Shown: positions 1-13,219 of the stretch, piece by piece
How the letters are laid out: each line of letters opens with the position of its first letter
Position numbering within the stretch: position 1 is the stretch's first letter
Made by a program: the position numbers and the translations under genes
Assembly (NCBI GenBank): GCA_040954595.2
Contig: CM082577.2
Span: 8,060,001-8,124,000 of the forward strand
Length of the DNA stretch: 64,000 nt
Reading direction: 5' to 3'
Origin: Balanoglossus misakiensis
Taxonomy: Eukaryota > Hemichordata
The notes under the pieces: generated by a model
Seen by the model: only the letters and a program-made list of their open reading frames with translations
What the model was told of the DNA's origin: nothing
Databases searched by the model: none

Positions 1-2513
1 TCACTCGCATGCACACATAATGAATAATATTAAACCAAGTAGGAACCAAAACATCGCACGATGAACACTGTATCCAATGAATGAAAAAACACCAACACCG
101 TCCGATCTCTGGAAACTTTGCCATGGTAACAGATTGCCTGTCGAGAGGAAGAGTCAGATTCACAGAGTAAGTCGATCGCGTCATGCCTTTCTCCATTTAC
201 GGCGCGCGCATCAATCCTTCTTCCAGGACCCGAAAAAAGAGAACAGCTGCCACGGGCAAATTCATGTCGAGTTCGCGGGGAAACCCGAGATTTAGATCTC
301 AGCTAGCACATCTCACGTCGACTGGCAGGAGTAATTACGTGGGCATCGATCAATCATCCAACCCATGCTTGGCGATGCAAATTAAGTGCAAACTGCGCAC
401 ACGCTATACCGTAACACGATAATAAATCAGAACAAACGCCGTTTCATTGAAATTAAAGTGATATCGAGTTTTCACAAATGCCTCAATGCATGTTAGAAAA
501 AAATAAGTTAAACACAGGTTATTCTGAAGAGACCGTTGTACTTCTGTTTTTTTTTTATTTCTGTAGTAATATTTTTAATTTACCATTCCTTATGTTGGTA
601 GCTTGTCTTTACTATACTTTTGCCAAACTCTCTTACTTTAAATGCCCTTTCCTAATTTTTATACCAACAACAGCTGCAGTTCCAAAAAGAACATGTACAA
701 AAATTGCCCAAACTCCAAGCGCCACCATTTATCTACCATGTCCATACTGTACTTTTAACTATTTCTTGAAATCCGATCATGTGGTTTCTCTTTGAAACAT
801 ATTCATTTCCCGCCATCCGGTTCTTATAGCGTCCAGAAAGACTATTGACTCTGAGAGCACCGCACTAGTACAAATATGATCATACGGTTTTATGTTGAGC
901 TCTTTATACCTGGCAATCGCCGAACCTATTGAAAAATTCAACTATTTCTCAATACATCATATTTTATGAGGGGCAAGATTGATAAGATGTCTAATAAAAT
1001 ATTGCATATGGTTTAAATGGACGTCCACTTACCGAGACAAGACGAACGTCAAGTTGATGCGTTTCTAATGGCGACGGATAATTAAGATTTATTGATGGTT
1101 TTTCCTTACGTCGTTCGGCTAAACATATTACTGAAATGATTGCTTGACTTGTCACGAAATATTACCTTGTAACAAGCCGATATGAGTTCCTGTAACATCG
1201 GTGGCTTTTGTCTCATCAAGCGATAATGTTAACGTCTGAGACAGGGGTATTAGTGCCGTCGCATCCATACATTGCGCTGGAGGCAATGACGGCATATGGC
1301 GATGATTACGTCACCGTGCAAGTAATTCCTTTGTAAAAAAAAAAACAACGAGGCTGACGTATTTTTTTTTTTCAAAACTTCTGATTGGTTGGTCTGTATT
1401 TGTTACAAAATGTACGCAAAAGAAAATGATCGTGAATACACTCGCGCATCTATTGCCCGTTAACCAACAGTGTGTGTTTTACTGTATTTTAAGACATCGG
1501 GTTACCGTAGAAAGGCGAAGTACTTGATGTGTCCAGTTTTCGTTTAAGCTGTGGCAATTACCGAAGTGGATGTGGAATGATCGGATCTTCTGGTGATAAA
1601 TGATGTCATCTTCACATAGGCCTAATAAAAATGTTAATTGGACTACTTAAATTGGTTGTTGACACTGCCAAACTTAAATTGTTCAATAGTTCCGATGTCC
1701 TCCAAATCTATGATTATTGATATTACACCTCCCATACTGCTGATGTAGAATAATTTCCAATTAAGTTGGCTATGATATCCGGGAACACCACCGATAACAG
1801 TGCAAAGTCTTCTAAATTCAATTTTACCCGTGATAGGCAATCAGAAAACCATTGACAGCTGTATCAGATTCGCCGGTGGTTTGTTTAGAAGTAAAACCAG
1901 AGAGCTTGATTGGGGTCTCAAAACGCTAATTACAATGTATGTGTAACTTCACATTTTACTGCGGATTGCCGCAGGAATATCAAACGGAAGATAGCGAAGG
2001 ATGCCGCGTCAATCAGTCATAGTTGGAAGTTACAATCTGTTTGCCGTGCCCAAGAGACCGCAGTGAGTGTCGTACTTACCCTCTTCTCTCGACAACATGC
2101 ATCTTCACGTTTTCAAAGTCACCATCCTGCTGCGGCGGAGGTTAGCCCTCGGTTTCCAGGTAACAAATGTTCACTGTCGGTTGGAGAAATACCGGCCCCC
2201 GTGTTTAAAACAAAATCCAGCGTTGTCTGATGATGCGAAGCGCCTTTCAGCTGTTGCCGTCGTTATCGAGAAGATCGACTAACTGCTGCCGATGCACAGC
2301 TTTGTGGCAGATCAGATCCGTCTTGGAACATGGCCCCTTAAGTCACCAACAAAAAGTCGCAGAGTTGGAAACATACCCCTGCTAAGGAGCATGTCTTCCT
2401 TCAGCGCCGAAGGATGACACTAAAAATCGCAGTTCTTAAATTACAAAGCTTAGTGTCTTCTGGTTTCAGTTTGTGCACCACTAGCAGTATATAAAACGAA
2501 CAGTTGAGTCAGA
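1..2513. other. no gene recognised
   Basis: AT-rich non-coding DNA. Short open frames here have no recognisable domain, biased codon use or convincing splice context. Confidence 0.6.
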
Positions 2514-2674
2514 GAATGAATGAATGAATGAATGAATGAATGAATGAATGAATGAATGAATGAATGAATGAATGAATGAATGAATGAATGAATGAATGAA
2601 TGAATGAATGAATGAATGAATGAATGAATGAATGAATGAATGAATGAATGAATGAATGAATGAATGAATGAATG
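2514..2674. repeat. GAAT tetranucleotide satellite, about 40 units
   Basis: An uninterrupted run of GAAT units, about 161 bp long, with flanks that are not repetitive. Because the unit length is not a multiple of three, its translation gives a repeated four-residue HSFI motif, which explains the two minus-strand frames here. Confidence 0.98.
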
Positions 2675-3814
2675 AGTAGTTGTATTTTGATTTCGAACAT
2701 AAAGTACATGTCGATTTACTGCAGTACCTAAGTGCTGTAGCTTAATTGAATTAACTATAAAATCGCATATTGGATTTAAGACCAATAAGCTTGAGTCATT
2801 TATCCCTGAAACGGCACACCTGAACATGTTTACAGCTTGACCATTTTACCTCACAACGCAACTCCCGTCATCTGTCGCCGATAGTTGTGAAAACACACCG
2901 CAATTTACACCTTGTTTCATGAGTAACGGCTTCATGGGGTCGGAGTCAGATGTTCAGAGTTCGACCCCAGTGATGCGAGCGCCGAACTTGCAACGTTTCT
3001 GTCGTAATGGCGGCAGCGTATATTGGTGACGCAGTATCGTAACCATGGCAAGGGGTTTTTTTCTTGGTACGCAATACCGTTCAATGGAACCCTCCAGGTC
3101 AAGAAAATGAAAACTCAGTGAAGGGCGTGTGGCACAGCTGCCGTTCAACTTCAATATGGTTTATCGCTGACCGATTATAACATCACCAGATTCACGAATA
3201 AATGGTTCATTTGGTAAGGATATTCGATTTGTAATGATATTTGATAATGAAACGCGATATCAACATACCGATTACGCGATCGTGTTTGTCAGTATGCATA
3301 TAAAATTGATCAGGTATAGATGTTTTTTTGTACGAAGACGAATATGAGAATTACGATTATTTTATATACGGTGATATCGTGTTTCGCCTTTCTTCCACAA
3401 AACAGCCGTAACCACCAGTAACGAGTACGTATTTTGTTAGGATTATGGCAGGAAATCGCAAATAGCGCCTCTGGCGTGCATTGCATTGTGCTCAATTATA
3501 CATCGTCAAAATAATATGGTCTCCCGCTGAATCAAATGTAAATTGTTCTTCGATGATAATTTGGTATGTGTCCTCCTTAAGAGTGATCCCGCGAGTACAT
3601 CATCACTGTCTTTGTGTTCATCATCAAAGCAACGTCATCGTATTGATCAACCCCCCATTAGCAGACAATTCAGTAATCAGTATCATGTTCGCAGGATACA
3701 TGTTCATATTTCCTTTGATAAAGAGAACAACTGTTGTGCGAGCTTTAACCCATTTTCTTGTTTGATACGATGTTATAACGTGTTACACGCACATGGTCCT
3801 TGAACTGGGTGCAG

Positions 3815-3885
3815 TAAGCATTAGCGCAAAGACCCGGCCCATGAAATCCGATTTATCCGAGTTCGAATCTGCGGGCACGTGATTT
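3815..3885 (+). other. tRNA-like fragment with A- and B-box-like motifs
   Basis: TTAGCGCAAAG at 3821-3831 resembles a pol III A box. GAGTTCGAATC at 3859-3869 is a good B box, 38 bp downstream. A full cloverleaf is not apparent, so this may be a tRNA-derived SINE head or tRNA pseudogene. Confidence 0.35.
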
Positions 3886-4110
3886 CTACAAACAACTGAA
3901 AATTATACATACTGAAAACGTGACCACGTTTTATCAAGTGTTAAATATAATACCTGTAGAATAAGATGCTTGCTTCGAAGAAAGACGCACGAATGTATCG
4001 CAGATTATCGACGATCAGCAGCAGAGTAACACACGCGTGCACTTCTAAATGTGTTGCCGGTTTGATGGCGATTAAGGTGTTTGGCTTCGCCGGGCGACAA
4101 AAAAAGAAGA

Positions 4111-4317
4111 CACTACACCACACCACACCACACCGCACCACACCACACCACACCACACCACACCACACCACACCACACCACACCACACCACACCACACCA
4201 CAACACACCACACCACACCACACCACACCACACTACACTACACTACACTACACTACACTACACTACACTACACTACACTACACTACACTACACTACACTA
4301 CTCTACACTACACTATA
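4111..4317. repeat. two-part pentanucleotide satellite (CCACA then CACTA)
   Basis: 4111-4230 is mostly CCACA units with rare variants at about 4134 and 4203. From 4231 to about 4317 the unit switches sharply to CACTA. Open frames on both strands across it are artefacts of the repeat. Confidence 0.97.
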
Positions 4318-4517
4318 CACTCACTATTAGAGCTACTCGCCACTCTTGTGGGGAATCTTTCGTCCATGACTCCTCCATTAACATACATATGTTTGTCGAC
4401 CTGATTTTCCCGTGATAATAGAAATGACTATTGTGAGCATTGCCGCCAGCAACTGCACTTTCCTTCCTGCCTTTAGTTTCTCTGTTCCGCGAATTAGTCT
4501 ACTCTCGCTGTTCACCA

Positions 4518-4651
4518 AAAATGTATGTATGTATGTTAGATGCAATAATTGTAGCCTTGGTGGGCTGGCTGGGTGGCTGGGTCGCGCTGTATGTCTGTGT
4601 ATGTATCTATGTACGTATGTATGTACAATGTATGTATGTATGTATGTATAC
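4518..4651. repeat. interrupted ATGT tetranucleotide repeat
   Basis: ATGT units occur at 4519-4536 and again at about 4589-4650, separated by a stretch with GGCTGG units (about 4560-4582). Confidence 0.9.
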
Positions 4652-5349
4652 ATAAAATTTATCATACAAGAAACAATGACCTATGGCCCACAGCTAATCT
4701 TGTTCAATTCTTGTCATATGTCAAGCAGGCACGCTAAATGTCAAATAATGGATTGCCTTCTGCTGTTCCATTATGATAAAATTGAAAACTAAGCGGTAAG
4801 GTTACCAGGCATCACATGTTACCTGTCTACTTGAAAAACACAAAGTTCATGGTTTTCGTTGCCAGGCAACTGTTATCGAGGGAGTTCGTAACTATAATAA
4901 AGAATCTTTTTTACTTTCTTTCAGGTTAGTTTGTACTGTGGGAGAAAAATGTATATATACCTGTTGTATCCGTATAGGTAATAGAACAGATCATGTTTAA
5001 ATTGGCCACAAAACGAATATAGTCGGTTTCTTTCTTCAAAAATTCAATGGAAAACTAGCACTTAGTAACTTAGCAACAAATATATGTGTCTTTCCGCGAA
5101 ACTTCTAATCACTATTGATTGTAATATAAGCGATTATACTTAACCGTATTTGTAATTGGGGAAAATTGAAAGATGATAGATGTACTTACATTTTGTATTA
5201 TGCGTTGGTTATTCAGAAAAATAATGTCCTAAGATCGAACTGTTCCATCTATCTTTCTGTCTATCTTATCAATCCAATAACCACCTAAACCTATCGACCT
5301 ACCCGCCTACACCATCGCCATTCACATATCTATCCATCCACCGAGCCAA

Positions 5350-5379
5350 CCACCCACCCACCCACCCACCCACCCACCC
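5350..5379. repeat. CCCA tetranucleotide run
   Basis: About seven CCCA units lie at the end of a longer pyrimidine-rich, CTAT/CCAT-like degenerate stretch (about 5245-5400). Confidence 0.9.
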
Positions 5380-8300
5380 GCCAACTCAACTATCCACCCA
5401 ATGTAATGTAGTTGATCCGAGGAAGCTGATTGCCAATTGCATCATCATTTAACCCTCTGCCTCCACGTGTATAACTTTCACGGAAGAATTATGGATGAGC
5501 ATGCAAATAAAAGCAAGTTAATGTACAACTATGAATATAGGCCCTATTGCTATCGGGATCTGAGGTAGTTGTGTTAACCTCTTGAAAAATCAATAACGCG
5601 TTGTGTAGTTTTCGTGATTATTTTCCCTGAAGTCATACACACTCAGATAACTAAAAGTAGATGAATTATTAATCGAGAGACTTTACCCCGAATGGATATA
5701 AATAGTGAATGCCCATTATGTCCACTTGTCTGTTCAATTGCATTATGGGTAAATATCACAAGAACTTAGAACGATGAATGCAAACTTTCTCAAATGGGAT
5801 TAAGTTTCCAAAACCCTGCCCGAACAAAGCATAGCGTCTTTGGTTTTTATTGAAATGCATAAGTCGAAAAATTTTCCATCTATCCGTCAAATATAAATAG
5901 AGACACACCTTACAAGTTTTGTCAGATAAGATTTTCACATCACGTTCGTCGCAGAGCGGGTCTTCTTGTTTTCGCTGTGGCCAACACAGTTTAAACAAAT
6001 CGGGCACATGACAGGGCCCATTGTTCTCAAAACTGTTGCTAGCTGCGGGCTACCGCCCCTCACAAGTGCATTTTTAAAGGTCAGCCAAGAAAATTTCAAG
6101 TACGGAATCCAATATTAGTTTAATAATTATCCGCCAACAAACAAGATATATATTGTCATTGACGTGGTTGTTCACAGATGGAAAGCATCTTCGTCGAGTC
6201 GAGAAATTACACGAAGTTAAGGTGTCTTTTCCTTTCGATGGCTTCGACGATGTGATCCGATCAAATTGAAACATTCACGATCATTGACTGTAAATCCCCG
6301 CGGTATTTTGTAATTGTACGTTTACAGAAACTATCCCGGGAAAGGGGAGACGCACCGTGGCTTTAAAGGCGGACATCACGTTCAATGACCACAATTATTA
6401 ATATGAATGATATCCTAATTATGATCTGGTAGCGAATGTGACAGTAGGGACATGGTTTGAATTCCCTCACAACAGATCAATCGGTCATGTTACATTGATA
6501 CATACGTACACGACACATTCACCATGTACTGTTCAGTCGGAGGGAATTACACGTATTGAAATTAGGGTCTAGTCATTTTGAACGCGAAATAAATAAAAAA
6601 ATCGAAGGAAATTAAACGTTTTTTTCTTGCGTTCTGATTTCAGATTTCACAGCGCCAGGACGGGAAAAGTGGTTGTGTCACCCTTTCCGTGACATCTCGC
6701 CCGGTGTCTCCATTTCCGTTCAGTCAACAGCAATTTCACCGAAGGCAAATTGAATTTGACGTCAGCAGAAGTGGAAACAAATCCATTGCCATCTCGACCT
6801 TTTTTACCCCCACTAGACGATTCAGGATGAAGATGCGTGAGAGCCGCGGTTGCGTTGTCGACACTCTTTGTGCGATACTGGAGAGGGAAATCCGATGGTG
6901 AATTGTACTAATAGTCTGTAATAACATTGGGGATCATCATCTCAATAATGAACAAATCGTTATATGAATAACGGTAATGTCATGAATGACAATGTGTCTC
7001 GAGGCTGTTGTTATCTCCACAATGGAGCACATCGCCAGTTTTGTGTTACCTTGACAACCAAACACGGTAATCGATGCAAGTTTCATAAGATTAGCTTTAG
7101 TGGCTTGAACTACTGCTGCAACAGGTTAAGGATATAAACGCCGTCAGATCCTCCGATGTTTTAATAAATTGCAAGGTGAACCGTGAAATCGAAAGGTTCT
7201 CTCCAGAGTAAAACTGAGCGGGTGTGTCATTAATTTAACCTTCAGCATTGTTTCTTCAAACGTTGAAGATTACAGCCGTTTTATGAAACCAAGAGGTAAT
7301 TTTTCTTCAATCAACATTTAACTCACCAAGCGCAAAGGAAATTTTTGTACATTTTCGGTATGTGATGCCATTTAAGTTACAATTTACATTTGGGTTACAA
7401 TTCGTATTTGTATGATTTATCGTCTTTCGGATTACTCAATGGCTATGATAATGATAAAGATACAACAGATTTTGTCTCTTCTTTTAAACAGCTTGATTTA
7501 ATATGGATTAAAAGGCAGATTAAGCGACCTGAATTCCCTCTCAGATTGGAGAACGTATTTCGAATGAGTTCGTCCATTAAAACCTCTCCGTTTTATTACT
7601 GCGGTCAAGGATGTACATGGCAAATAAGATGAACCTTTACCATACTGAATACTATATCTTCAAGGGTTGTTAAAACTGCAATGAGCGTTTTAGTTTGTGA
7701 AGGAGCTAGGCGAGCTCACCTAACAATATCCATATGCTCTCATTTTATCTCAGATTTTATTTTCTATACAGTAAGTTTATACCTGACACGTACAATGGGG
7801 AAATATTCTAAACTGACACACAATGCGAATTTGGTACTGTGAACTTTGGCATATGTGGTGAATGACAAAATTCCCTATCTTCTAATGTAGCTTCAGTCCT
7901 TCACCCTTCCACCTTCGGTGTGTGCGCAGAACATGTTGTCTGATTGCTAGTTTCCCCCTCGGACTATTAGTTAGATCAAGTCACAGTGGCCTATAGACGA
8001 AGGTTGAAATCAATACACATACCGGATAAAGACGTCGACGGGCGCGCATCAGATTTAGTCATATTGGCACCGATGTACTTGCATATATCGGTGTATCGTG
8101 TTCGCGGGTGGTTATATTTCCAATATGCCAGGAGAATTAAATTAACCTTAACGACGCACCCAGACTCCGCGCCAAAACTGTCAGACACCCAAACACAATT
8201 ATCGAATCTTTATTAAATTATGCCATCTGTACCTAGAATTATATAAGACTGGATTTGCAGCGGATTTCTGAAATTAAGATGGTTTGAAATACTCCAACCA

Positions 8301-10077
8301 GCCGTGACTTGAATTCGGAATCGCCACAAGGCTATTTGGAAACATGAGTATTGTTGTAGGAAAAGAAGGAACATACTCAGAGGATCAATTATGTTTCAAC
8401 TGCGGCCAATGACCCATTGTTCCCACTAAAGCCAATTTGCTCACACGCACAAAATAATCACTTACCTATACAGCCGCAAGATTAAGGTGATGATAGGTCA
8501 TGTATTTGAAATAAAATATAGTCTGACGACAGAAAAGTGTCCACTGGCTCTCAGTAAATGGCGACGCAGGCATTAATACAAGAAACACTCGAGTCAAGTA
8601 CTGAAAACGAAATTCAAATTCAGTGTACAAATATCAAATCAAGTCAAAACGTATCCTGGCCTGCAACAGTCCTCTATTTTCAATCTCAAAACATCACTTC
8701 TTATCATGTTCTCCGAGAGGTAGAGAGATTGGTGTCATTAAAGATCCGCGGTATAATGCAGTTCCGTCAGAAGCAATGATGTCCACACTGTTTTAAGCCC
8801 GCCTTGGTGAAAAGGCATGACGTTTCTCTTGCATGTAGAGAGTAGACCGTGCCTCGCCAGGTCAGCTTTGGGATACTTACTGAAATATAACTTGTCCAGT
8901 ACATTCAATCAGTGATGATCGTACAAATTGCGTTTGGAATCGCCAGGTCAGAATGAGTTTCTGGAACTCGGGCGCGGTAAACCACTGCAGACAAAAGTGA
9001 CAATGCTGAAAAAAGGGCCACGGCACCAATCTGTTTGTCAGAAAATGATTCTTAACGAACCCAAAGCGATATATGCTTTAGACAGCAGCGCGGAACTGAT
9101 TAGATTCGCTGAAAGCAAGTCCCCATTTCGCTCGTCACAGTAAGTGCTTGCTGTGCTTTACGGTGTCGTTGCTGACCCGAAAACCATTGGAAGGCCAGGA
9201 TTGTAAAAATGTGCAAAAGGTGTCATCCCTAAGTTGACGTCTGATGGATGCCTTAATGTATGGATGCCCAAGTATCTGAAGGCTCATCAGTTGAAGTTGT
9301 GATTATTTCATTCAACGGAAATCTAGCCGAGTTGTTCAGATTCACCAAGTCAGATAGTCTCACGTTGGATCTTCAGTCGAGCTGGAAGGTCACGTGATGC
9401 AAGTGGAATTAAAGTGAAGTCAAAAGCAGCAGTATTCTTTCTTCTTGGCTGCGAGTTGACCTTCATCGTTTTCACGTCACCACTACTGACCTCCAAAGTG
9501 ACAAAACGCCATAATATCACATCCATGGGCAAGTGTAGGGAACAAACAATTTGCTTCGAATGGTTGCAAGTGTTTGAAATCAATTGTCTAAAACCTGTAC
9601 TGATCTTTGTAGGCAGATGTCACATGGCCCATTAGAAAGCTGTTCTTCTGGGCCACGCGTCGCATTTTCTAGTCATCAATTTACCACGTGTGCAATTTCT
9701 GATTATTCAAAAATGGCAATATGAATATGTTCTATTACACCGACGTCCACTTGGGCAAACCTGATGTTGTGAATTGTTCACATGTACATGGTATTTGCAT
9801 ATAGCAATAGTACCGCACCTGTTGTACAGCACGTGGTTGATTTGAATAAAGCTAGCCAGTCGGTACTCAGCAGCCATCATGGTGTCACCGTCTCCGTGCG
9901 TGTGCTCTCTCACAACCGTGCTCTCTGAACGCAGCATTTGACGACGAGGACACTTCACCCAGCAGCACAGTCGAGTTACTGATCCAAAGTAAGATTCCCA
10001 CCACTTGTACACCACTGAGTTGTCATTGGAATTTACTCTATCAATGCAAAACGGCAGGCGAGGCTGGTTTTATTTTC
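5380..10077. other. no gene recognised
   Basis: No repeats beyond short runs. One perfect CRE palindrome lies at 6757-6764. Open frames up to 102 codons look random in composition. Confidence 0.6.
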
Positions 10078-10495
10078 TCTCGCTTGGATCCATTGGATAT
10101 CCATACTGACCCTGCCGCATCGGCTCCACGGTGGAAGCGTTGGTTGGCCCGTTTTGAAAATCGTTGTACCGCATGGAAGATTTTACAGACCCGGACCAAA
10201 ACTGAGCATTACTTCTGGACAAGGGAGGTGAAGATTCATTTGACGTTTTAGAAACTCCTGTAACGCCTACAGGTGAATTATATGACGATAGTTATAAACA
10301 AATGGTAAAGGCGTTGGACGACTATTTTCTACCAAAGGAGAACACTTGATATGAAATCTTCCTATTTTGACGCAATGTACGGCAAGACAATTGTGGTTTC
10401 ACCGACCAAACTATGACGGATGCTGAAATCAAGCGCCAATTCATTCAAGGAGGGAGAAACAGAACGGTTCGCCGAACACTACAAGCTACAGCGCT
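10078..10495 (+). pseudogene. decayed gag of a Ty3/gypsy-type LTR retrotransposon
   Basis: The plus-strand translation shows the typical gag start of invertebrate Ty3/gypsy elements: DPLDIHTDPAASAPRWKRW from 10087, followed by a gag-like helix (LARFENRC). The similarity then changes frame between about 10190 and 10230 and goes on with ETPVTPTGELYDD, KALDDYFLPKENT and, from 10419, DAEIKRQFIQGG. Breaks are TAG at 10249 in the first frame, and TGA at 10347 and 10368 in the second. No LTRs, protease or reverse transcriptase were recognised nearby, so this is an isolated relic. The call rests on remembered family patterns, not a search. Confidence 0.72.
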
Positions 10496-10827
10496 TCTTT
10501 GTCGCTGCTTTTTATATTGGGATGTCGTAAAAGCAACAATATTGATAGTACATCTGATGTTTGGGTAAGTGATAATTTCACGTACTAATATGTGCACACA
10601 CAGGAAATGTTCATATTATAGGGTAAATATTGTTCTCGCCGGCTGACCAGTCTGTGCATTTTACGCTCAGTTTATTCACATACGCCATCATCGTCCTCCT
10701 TTTAGATTCACCTGTTTTAGATAATTTGTATGAACGGAAAGTGCGCCGCTGTTGATCCCGTGGCGAGTAGACTAAATCTGTTCGTTTTTAATTTTCTGAA
10801 CGTTGGCTGTTCAGTACTGTTATGTAC

Positions 10828-10902
10828 CAATCTGATTAAAATCAGATGTAGGGTACGGTGACGTCTTTTTTACGCGGTGCGATATTCTTATTCTGTCGCC
10901 AA
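10828..10902 (+). mobile_element. partial copy of the AATCTGATT MITE family
   Basis: The copy starts with CAATCTGATTAAAATCAGAT at 10828, then GTAGGGTACGGTGACGTC, a T run and GTCGCC at about 10897-10902. The order is the same as in the left arm of the 51007 element, with substitutions and an insertion near 10875-10895. No matching second arm was found close by, so it is a single-ended or solo copy. Confidence 0.7.
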
Positions 10903-13180
10903 GTAAATATCGACGATCGATGTAAAATATGACCCGCCCCATGGCCTTCCCCCAAAATGCTTGCACAAAATTTAGTGACTCTCCCCAAAACACATCCATT
11001 AAAAAGATTGAACCTCCCAACAGCCCTACCGTCCTGTAAATTCTACCCAGGCCCTATTAGAACACTGTGACCTGTGACAGCGCCATCATTCTTGTTTCCC
11101 GGCTATTCTTAACAATTGGTTCACGTGATCATCGCTTCATGATGCAGGCCAACAAGAATATGAAATGTCGTGGGAGGCTAATAATACCTCATCTCCAGGC
11201 TCATCTCTCGTGAGAGTGTTTTGCCGAAAATATATTCAACCAGGTACAAATTATCAAACGTTTAACCTGTTTTCAGTCGTGCTTCTTGTAATATCATAAG
11301 CCATCACGGAGGCAAAAATCGCCTTCTCTTAATATTCACCGGCGTTCGATAAGCCGTCTATAGTAATCAACGCAACGCAACGAAGCGAAATAAGGTTCAC
11401 ATCTTGAAGAAGAAAAAACGGTGCGTGTGCTAGGGCGTTACAAAACTAAAGACTGTTCATAAGAAAATTGCGCCCTGTTGGGAAATCGTATTTGAGTGTA
11501 CAGCGGATTAATCAACCATGATACAGGATAGATAGGGCACTGATCCAGAATAAGAAGTACACCCAAAGGAAGATTAAGTTAGCAGAAGGCCAGCTAACGA
11601 ATAAGTATTCTGATCTCCGTTAATGTGGCGTGGGTCATTACATGTTCACTCTGGGATGTACGGGTGTTCGCTTTGAAATGAACCACGCTGTAATCTTAGT
11701 GATTGTAACTTTAGCGCACGCTGTGCGAACTGACTTATGAGAATTTGGATGCACATTGTCGAACACGGAGACTGTTTGTGGACTGAAGAGACATATTTGG
11801 TAAATCAGAAACCATGGACGGCTTCTGAAAAAAATTTGAATAATCATATTCTGCATTTGTGACGTTGTGATACAGTTTCAGTTCACCTTAAGGCGTACCA
11901 TAGAATATCCCCCATGTTTGATTAAGGTCGCCGGCCCTCCAGTCTATTATTTATCATACAAGATTAATTACTCTGACGAAGGTTGTATCTGCGGGTGTCC
12001 GGTGTTCCAACCACGGTACGCATCAGTGATTCCTAAAATTAATGACGTTTACGGTCATTCTGGCACGTTTTCAAATATTTCAGTCAAAAAACTGTGCATC
12101 AGCCCTCGCGAGAATCTTAGTACACTAATGCAGTTTCGGTTTAATGACTTGTTTCAAATGCCAGCGTCCAAACGTAATGTACAACAGGGATTAAGTGAGT
12201 AATAATACTATGATCTTAGTGATTGCCTCACCAGCGTTATGACATAAGAATGGGTACATTGAAACCTCTTTTTCCTGCGCGGAAAACTAATTACGAATAC
12301 TACTGACCTACAGGTGAACTGTCATTATTAAAACCTGGAAATAAATGAGCATGGAAGCAATAGAGTGACGATGCATCCCTGGCCTGTAATCACTACGCAT
12401 GCCCAGTCGCGATCAACTCTCTGAGTGTAAAGCGTCCACAGAGCGAAATTAACCAATATGACGCCAAAAACAATGTCGTTTTTTTTCTCCGCTACAACTG
12501 ATATATTAAAACAATGTTGTCTAATTAAAACGATGTCAACAATGTTCCCAGATGTACCGCGACTCCTAAAGTGCGGCCCTTCGAGAGTGTTTCTTGTCCC
12601 GGATGAGATTTAAGTCATAAATCAGAAACGATAAGCACTGACAGACGATCTTCAGAAATTACAAGTGCCACAGCAGTTTGTGAGCTTGTAAAGTTCAGAG
12701 CCACGCTTTCACTGAATCTTAAGCTGCAATGGCAACTGTTCTACGCTCGGGAGATAAACATGCCCGTGTTTTTCGTCTTATCCCTCCGCAATCTCGTTTT
12801 GAAATAATTTGCAATGTCTCTGTAGATAAATCTCCCTTATTGTGTTTCACATGAAATGCCTTTACCCTATTCTTGAAGATTCTTCTTTCTCGCTACTATG
12901 GTATTAGTTTCAGACAAATTGGTTATTTGGAGGTACTTAGGCCCTGTAATGGGGAGGATTGCATAGGTATAGGAATCAAAGAATTAGAAAGTGAAATACG
13001 TCGTCTTAACCATGGAAACGAGATAACGTCGGGAACATCGGCTTTGCTCCAAGATGAGAAGTCTTCCTGCCCCGAGAATATTTGATAACGGGGCGTTACC
13101 TGATGGAACCCTCCTCGAAATCATCTCACATTAGTATTGACGTTGTCGAGATTTTAAAGACATGGTAATACATCTGTGTG

Positions 13181-13219
13181 CCTGTCTGTCTGCCTGCCTG
13201 CCTGCCTGCCTGTCTGTCT
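13181..13219. repeat. CCTG/TCTG tetranucleotide run
   Basis: Around ten units alternate between CTGT and CTGC forms. Confidence 0.9.

Noticed and set aside
2514-2674. CRISPR-like regular array
   Set aside because: A simple tetranucleotide run without unique spacers, in a eukaryotic sequence.
2450-2827. Frames with repeated HSFI
   Set aside because: Translation of the GAAT microsatellite.
2950-2975. B-box-like GAGTTCGACCCC
   Set aside because: No A box at tRNA spacing and no cloverleaf; too weak to list.
3941-4415. Frames rich in HTTP or CGVVW
   Set aside because: Translation of the CCACA/CACTA satellite.
5561-5570. TGAGGTAGT, the start of let-7
   Set aside because: Only about nine bases match, the rest of the mature sequence does not, and no complementary arm follows.
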